Shown here: positions 58,680 through 64,000 of the stretch, one piece after another
How positions within the stretch are numbered: the first letter of the stretch is position 1
How the letters are laid out: each line of letters opens with the position of its first letter
Assembly: GCA_963675135.1 (NCBI GenBank)
Contig: OY776124.1
Location: 15,452,677-15,516,676, forward strand
DNA length: 64,000 nt
Direction of reading: 5' to 3'
DNA from: Galeopsis tetrahit
Lineage: Eukaryota > Streptophyta > Magnoliopsida > Lamiales > Lamiaceae
Notes under the pieces: model-generated
The model's database searches: none
What the model was told of the DNA's origin: nothing
The model's input: only the letters and a program-made list of their open reading frames with translations
Made by a program: the position numbers and the translations under genes

Positions 58680-58937
58680 CCTTCGTTCCACTATAAGTTT
58701 CTAACTTTTCTTCTATGAATGTCCACAATAAGTTTTTCATTCCATTTTTAACATATTATTTTTTCTCTTTCAATCACACCGCTTATATTTTATCTATTAT
58801 TTTATTATACTTCATTACATACTCATCTATTATTTTCTCTCTTACCATTACATCATTTGTACTATATCTATTATTTTATCACATTTCTTAATCAAAACAC
58901 CCAAAAAAAGACAAAACTTATAACGGGACGGAGAGAG
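58680..58937. mobile_element. Stowaway-like MITE
   Basis: Left end CCCTTCGTTCCACTATAAGT after TA, right end (inverse) CTCTCTCCGTCCCGTTATAAGT before TA; 258 bases. Confidence 0.75.
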
Positions 58938-59675
58938 TAATAGATACTTTCTCCATCTTGTTATCTAACTTTTTTTTTTTCGTCCGTCTCAATGAAAGTT
59001 AGTCATTCATTTTTTAACAAATTACTCCCACTCACATTTCATTATATTAGGGTTGAGGTGGATTTTGAATCGGTACGACAAGTTTAGGAGGAATATAGAA
59101 GTAGATATTTTTGTAAGGGCTAAGGAGAAAAAGCAAATCCTAGGATGCCAGGAAGATGGTGTCCACTTTCAATTTTCAAAGTGATTACCTATGAAAAGAT
59201 TCTAATTAAAAGAAAATTTGATGTGTAAAAGTTATTGACATGATGTGAGGAGGAATGCTATGCTTGATTAAAGGAATAAATATATAGTTCTATCAAACAT
59301 CACACTTTTCAAGATATGGAGAAAATGTCATTCAATTATTTGGTTCTTTCTAATCATCTTTTGGAGTGTTCAACAAAATCCACACTTATTAATTTAAATA
59401 AATAGATATATAATGTGTACTACCTAGTACATAGTTAAAAAAAAAGGTTTTACAAATAGATTTGGATATAGTCTAGGGAATAATAAAAACACAAAAAAAC
59501 GTTTATAAACTCAAATTCACATCAGCTCTCTTCTTCAAAGTTTCATAATTTAGTATACGAAATGTCGATTATCATACAATTTTTTAAAACACATGACATG
59601 AATAAAGTTTTTTGTTTTTTTAACAATGGTGATCAGACATTTTTTTAGAAAGTTTAGTCATGACACTTCGTGAAC
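58938..59675. other. Spacer
   Basis: No gene; a degenerate Stowaway-like stretch (CTTTCTCCATCTTGTTATC) starts near 58945. Confidence 0.4.
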
Positions 59676-59678
59676 TAA

Positions 59679-60676
59679 GGGGGTGTATTCAATTGAGATT
59701 CTGTTGGATTTTTTTGAACTTTTAAAATCTCGGGGTATTCAATCCGGATTTTTAAAAGTCTTTCAAAATTTTGAGGTATTCAATACGGATTTTAAAAAGT
59801 CTTTAGAAATCTTAAGGTATTCAACAATCTATGGATTTTAATACTCTATGGATTTCGTTGGATTCTCTTTAAAAAATATAAATAAATTTCACTAATCAAA
59901 ATCTCTTCTAAAAAGTAGAGATTTCAATGGATTTTCTTAGAAGACTCTAAAAGAGAAGAAAAAAAAAACTGTGTTAACTATGTTCTTTGATAAACATCAC
60001 AGATTTTTCACCACCACCATTATTATCGTGAAAAAAATTACATCTCTGTATTTTAAAATTATGTTCTTTCTGTAAAAAATTATAGTATATCGGACACCGT
60101 CAATAATATCTAATCGACCTCAATTCCCCATTACGTGGTGTTCGATATCATCTCAAAGATTTTGGTGGTTAAGGTCGTCACCCCAGAAATGCAATTATTC
60201 AATCGAATTTTTGGTATTTTCAAATTGCAATTCACAAGTTCGCTGGATTACATAACTTTTTACGGAAAGAAGGTGATGAATTTCCAGTCGAATATAAAGA
60301 AGATCAAGATTCACCACGTCTAGACATGAAATAAGAAAATTTGGAATTGTTTTCTTAAAGACAACTACAACAAAGAACTTAAGCTAATGCATGGAGAACT
60401 AGTATTGCATGAAAAATGAGGCCGATGAAAATGAAGATGAGAATAATAATGATAAATAATAATTTTTTTTTGAACTAGGTTTTAGGGGCGTAGTTTATGG
60501 AAATCCATGTAAATCAATAAAAAAATGTGTATTTCAGAATCCTATCAAATCTATAAAAATCCATATAAATCAATAAAAAAGTCAGTCAAACTCTACATAG
60601 AGTCTATGAATTTTCTAAATCCTCTGACTTTTTAAAGTTCAAAAAAATCCAACAAAATCTCAATTGAATACACTCC
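59679..60676 (+). mobile_element. PIF/Harbinger element, second copy
   Basis: Ends GGGGGTGTATTCAATTGAGA and (inverse) GGAGTGTATTCAATTGAGAT with the 3-bp duplication TAA (59676-59678 and 60677-60679). It aligns with the outer parts of the element at 32708-47788 and has no insertion. Confidence 0.85.
60138..60334 (+). pseudogene. PIF/Harbinger transposase C-terminal remnant
   Basis: Pieces in shifting frames: GVRYHLKDFGG, GRHPRNAI, RIFGIFKLQF, then AGLHNFLRKEGDEFPVEYKE ending at a stop near 60333. The LHNFLRKE segment is the conserved last part of the Harbinger DDE transposase. The HASLRNVIE segment seen in the other copy is deleted here. Confidence 0.7.
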
Positions 60677-60679
60677 TAA

Positions 60680-61542
60680 ATAGTGATACTTAAAAAAAAG
60701 TTCATGTAAATCTTAATCCATAAGAAATCTTTTCTAGCATATTTTTATTTTAAGAGTTTTCGTCCGGAAGAGGACGTAGAGAAAAAGATTCATGTTAATA
60801 ATAGATTTTTAAAAAATAAAAATAAAAAATTAATCCCTCTATGCAAAAAGTTGTCATATTACTAAGCTTGTTTTAACTTCAATTAGAGGGAGAAAAAAAT
60901 AAATGTGCTGCAGTGATGAATATAGGTAATTAATAACTTTATAGGTAGGGTAGATCTAGTGTAGAGTTAAGTCTTTTTAATTATGTTTAATCATTAGGCC
61001 TCCCACTAAACCTAGAGGCTTAAACTATGATTATAACTTGTATTTTAACTACTAAACAAAGATAAACAATTTTTGGATAACACAATTATATTATCTACTG
61101 ATTATATTTATAGCAGTCAATATTCAAATATAACAAAAGAAAGTGGTGTTTGTGAGACATTATAAGTGATTATAATTACTTCGAATTGTTTGGAATGTTT
61201 TCAAATTGAATTATTCTACTTAAACATATCATTTTAAATCTGTGATTTAAAAACTGATAATGGTATACTTTTACTCGATTATATTATATAGTTTTTCACT
61301 AATTTAATTTAACTTTTAAATACAGTGAATATAAAAAAAATGAGTAAAGAATCCATTTATTGCACACATTTTTTTTTTCTATTTTAAGAAATTAGAGAAG
61401 GTTAAATGGTTGATTTCAAGATTAAATTACTTGGGTTGAAAATTACAAAGATTTTGCTATTATTGAAGTTTTCAATGAGAATCTTCGTTTTTTTTATTTT
61501 AAGGGCCCATTTTTTTTTGGTTGTTCTGCTATGGACTCAAGT
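60680..61542. other. AT-rich spacer
   Basis: No gene or clear element. Confidence 0.5.
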
Positions 61543-61741
61543 CTCAAGTGCATCTTGTGCACCCTAGTCCATATTGCATTTTTTAGTTTACTGACTTACA
61601 TTTTTTTGGTAAATGGTGTTGCACTTTTCAATTATTAAACTGTATAATAATAATTGAAAAGTGCAACACCATTTACCAAAAAGTGTAAGTCAGTAAAACT
61701 GAAAAGTGCACATGGACTAGGGTGCACAACATGCACTCGAG
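61543..61741. mobile_element. Hairpin MITE, almost fully palindromic
   Basis: The arms of about 95-100 bases run from CTCAAGTGCATCTTGTGCAC to its inverse at 61741, meeting near 61640. Matching internal blocks include GACTTACA, GGTAAATGGTGTTGCACTTT and CAATTATT. No target duplication is evident. Confidence 0.75.
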
Positions 61742-62340
61742 TGCATACTAAACTTTACCTCTTTTTTTTTCTTCGTAGTTTAAAAGAAGCCTTTATTTAT
61801 TTTTATAATTGCATATATTTAAAATGTTACTTTTCTCATATTTTCCAAAATAGATCATATGTTATATATAAATTTAATTTTCAAATCTTGTTACTATATA
61901 TTTATATGAGTTAAAAGAATTTTATATTCAAGAGGTATGGATTCAATCCATAGTAAGTAAAACTATAATCCATTGCATATTAACAATTATTTTATATATA
62001 TATAAATTGCATTTGTTCAAAAGATAAATGTTAATACAATTTTCATTTTCTTATATAGTTTAATTTATTATTATCTATATAAAAATATCAATGAAATATT
62101 TGTTATTTATGTTTTCTTACAACTATTATTCATGAAAAAATGGACAAAATTATTGCAATAATTTTATTCATTCTTGAAGAACCACTTGAAGGACCCCAAA
62201 AAATTTCATATACTGTAAATGAGAAAACTAAACTTTAAAAATGTCATGACGTATTAAAGTACCCAAAATATTTGTTTTCAATATATTTTCCTCCTCATTT
62301 AAAATCTCCATTAATTTGAAAAAAAATAAAAAATCCTTGT
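61742..62340. other. AT-rich distal upstream region of the auxin carrier gene
   Basis: No gene and no clear element; several TATATA runs. Confidence 0.5.
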
Positions 62341-62358
62341 CTTCATCTGAAAACAGGG

Positions 62359-62630
62359 GAGACAGAGAGATAAAAGGAACATAAAAAGTGTGCAGAGGGA
62401 GTTTTTCGTGCTTTCTTTTACATTTTGCTCTTTTTTTATGCATTAACAAAAAAAAAAAAAAAAGAGAGAGAGAAATAAACTCAAAAAAGTGTCTGTTCTT
62501 TTGCTGTCAAAACTTGTCTCTCCCCAGAAAATCCTCATTTACACATTTTGTGCGTTTATTATCACATTTTGTTAGCCTTTCTCTCTGGGCATTTTCTTGG
62601 CCTTCAACCAATAACCCCGCATTTATAAAG
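62359..62630 (+). promoter_or_regulatory. Candidate promoter of the auxin carrier gene
   Basis: A TATA box, TTTATAAAG (62622-62630), has CCAAT 10 bases ahead (62608-62612). It would start transcription about 240 bases before the ATG. Auxin-response-type hexamers lie upstream: GAGACA (62359-62364, inverse of TGTCTC), TGTCTG (62490-62495) and TGTCTC (62515-62520). A GA/A-rich tract is at 62449-62475. TATATAAG at 62877-62884 is too close to the ATG to be the TATA box. Confidence 0.45.
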
Positions 62631-62895
62631 GAATCAAACTCAAAGATTTTGTTTTCTTTCGAGAATTCAAGCAATTGGGCTTCATCTAAAAATAGGTGTT
62701 GTTAATAGTATTACTCGTTTTCATACGCCACCGATTTTGTGAAATTTGGCATTTATGTAGTATCACACAATACACACACCACTCTCAAGAAAAACACCTC
62801 ACTCGACTAAACTGCGTGAGTAAAGCCTTTTTAGTGGAAAAGCCCCCCTCCCCTTTTTCAAGAATCACGCCATTCTTATATAAGTCTGCATTATA

Positions 62896-63995
62896 ATGGT
62901 GCCACTTAAACAACAAGAAGAAGAAGAAGCTGGAATGATGAGAGGGAATGATGATGAGAGAGAAAGGGAGGGAGAAAATGACCATTCTGGGCTTAGCCTC
63001 AAAAGCCTCTTTTGGGATGGGGGCTCTGTTTATGACGCTTGGTTCAGCTGTGCTTCAAATCAGGTGTTTATTATTATTATTATTATGAAATAAGAAATAT
63101 TATTGTTTTAGGAGATTAGTATTGTAATGAAGGTTGAATATTTGTGTTATTGTGTAGGTGGCACAGGTTTTATTGACATTGCCATACTCTTTTGCACAAC
63201 TTGGAATGCTCTCTGGCATAATTCTTCAAGTGTTTTATGGCATTCTTGGAAGTTGGACTGCTTATCTTATCAGTGTTCTTTATCTTGAATATAGAACAAG
63301 GAAAGAAAAAGAGAATGTCAACTTCAAGAATCATGTCATTCAGGTTAATTACATATTTATATATTACATTTTGTATAGAATATGTTTACCATAAGTGTTA
63401 GTATGAGTTGTGTTAAATGTATGATGCAGTGGTTTGAGGTGTTGGATGGATTATTGGGTCCAAAGTGGAAAGCTCTTGGTTTAGCTTTCAATTGTACTTT
63501 CCTTTTATGTGGATCAGTTATCCAGCTTATAGCTTGTGCAAGGTGAATTTCATTTCATGATTTGTATATCAAATTAAGTAATGGTCTTTTTATGTGACAA
63601 ATGTGTCTATTATATATTTGATGATTCGCAGTAACATATATTACATTAATGATCATTTGGACAAGAGGACTTGGACATACATATTCGGGGCGTGTTGCGC
63701 AACGACTGTGTTTATTCCGTCGTATCAAAACTATCGAATATGGTCGTTTCTCGGTCTAGGGATGACGACGTACGTCGGGTGGTACTTGACCATTGCAGCC
63801 CTTGTTCATGGCAAGGTAAGAAGATTAGACATTTGTCATTTGTATAATTTGGTAATAAAGTTAATTGAGTAATTAAATTAAATTTGTAATTTTGTAGGCT
63901 GAAGGGGTGACTCACGCTGGACCAACAAAGATGGTGTTGTATTTTACTGGTGCTACTAATATACTCTACACTTTTGGTGGACATGCCATTACTGT
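62896..63995 (+). CDS. LAX: AUX1/LAX-family auxin influx carrier, exons 1-5 (3' part beyond window)
   Basis: A plasma-membrane proton/indole-3-acetic-acid importer of the amino acid/auxin permease family. Exons by GT-AG junctions and family match: 62896-63063, 63158-63343, 63430-63542, 63632-63815, 63898-63995. Donors are GTGTTT, GTTAAT, GTGAAT, GTAAGA and GTAAG at the edge; phases agree and give about 249 residues with no stop. The first ATG is used; the N-terminus is short, acidic and cytosolic. Conserved blocks: GGSVYDAWFSCASNQ, VAQVLLTLPYSFAQLGML, GSWTAYLISVLYLEYRTRKE, NHVIQWFEVLDGLLG, CTFLLCGSVIQLIACASN, INDHLDKRTWTYIFGACCAT, NYRIWSFLGLGMTTY and GPTKMVLYFTGATNILYTFG. These cover roughly the first half of the usual 470-490 residues, including about five or six membrane helices. 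Nothing looks broken. Which LAX paralogue it is cannot be settled here. Confidence 0.95.
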
Positions 63996-64000
63996 GTAAG

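Noticed and set aside
62877..62884. TATATAAG as TATA box for the auxin carrier
   Set aside because: Only 12 bases from the ATG; would leave no leader. TTTATAAAG at 62622 is better placed.
1..64000. Bacterial-type defence, CRISPR, prophage or biosynthetic cluster
   Set aside because: No such genes; content is plant nuclear transposons plus one spliced host gene.

Overview
The window looks like nuclear DNA of a flowering plant, most likely a eudicot. It is AT-rich, made almost entirely of nested plant transposable elements, and ends in the first five exons of a spliced AUX1/LAX auxin influx carrier gene running off the right edge (+ strand, from 62896). There is no bacterial, phage or organellar signature. 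I cannot name the species.

Layout. 1-6804: a Ty1/copia retrotransposon of Sirevirus type on the minus strand, cut by the left edge, with gag, protease, integrase, reverse transcriptase and RNase H all readable but broken by four in-frame stops, followed by primer binding site and 5' LTR. 6823-8274: a complete small LTR element with no genes (TSD TTATT) filled with minisatellites. 8275-9396: AT-rich spacer that has a second, transposon-shredded copy at about 47.8-54.7 kb. 9747-21650: a complete Ty3/gypsy chromovirus (Tekay type, TSD TAATT), minus strand, with 2.7 kb LTRs and an unusual extra ORF ahead of gag. 21861-22091: a Tourist MITE. 22757-23358: a DUF295-like gene fragment behind five 56-bp repeats. 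23597-29790: a full-length L1-type LINE on the minus strand, with candidate 14-bp target duplications. 30137-31770: a Mutator-like element with about 300-bp inverted ends and a perfect 10-bp TSD. 31848-32558: two Stowaway-like MITEs.

32708-47788 is a three-level nest. A PIF/Harbinger element carrying transposase remnants was entered by an LTR retroelement with no recognisable genes (33307-46952, TSD TTATG). That was entered by a Sirevirus-like remnant (34287-44140, TSD GATTA) which keeps an env-like ORF but no gag-pol, and part of which was later tandemly duplicated.

48035-62340 holds a solo LTR, a tRNA-derived SINE, MITEs, two hAT elements with 8-bp TSDs, two elements with Mutator-like features (one with GC-rich gene-like sequence, one with protein-like 33-bp repeats), a second PIF/Harbinger copy and a hairpin MITE. 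62341-64000 is the promoter and 5' half of the auxin carrier gene, the only apparently functional host gene. The element proteins are decayed copies of self-mobilising machinery, with no shared pathway linking them to the host gene. All identities and families come from reading motifs; no search was run.
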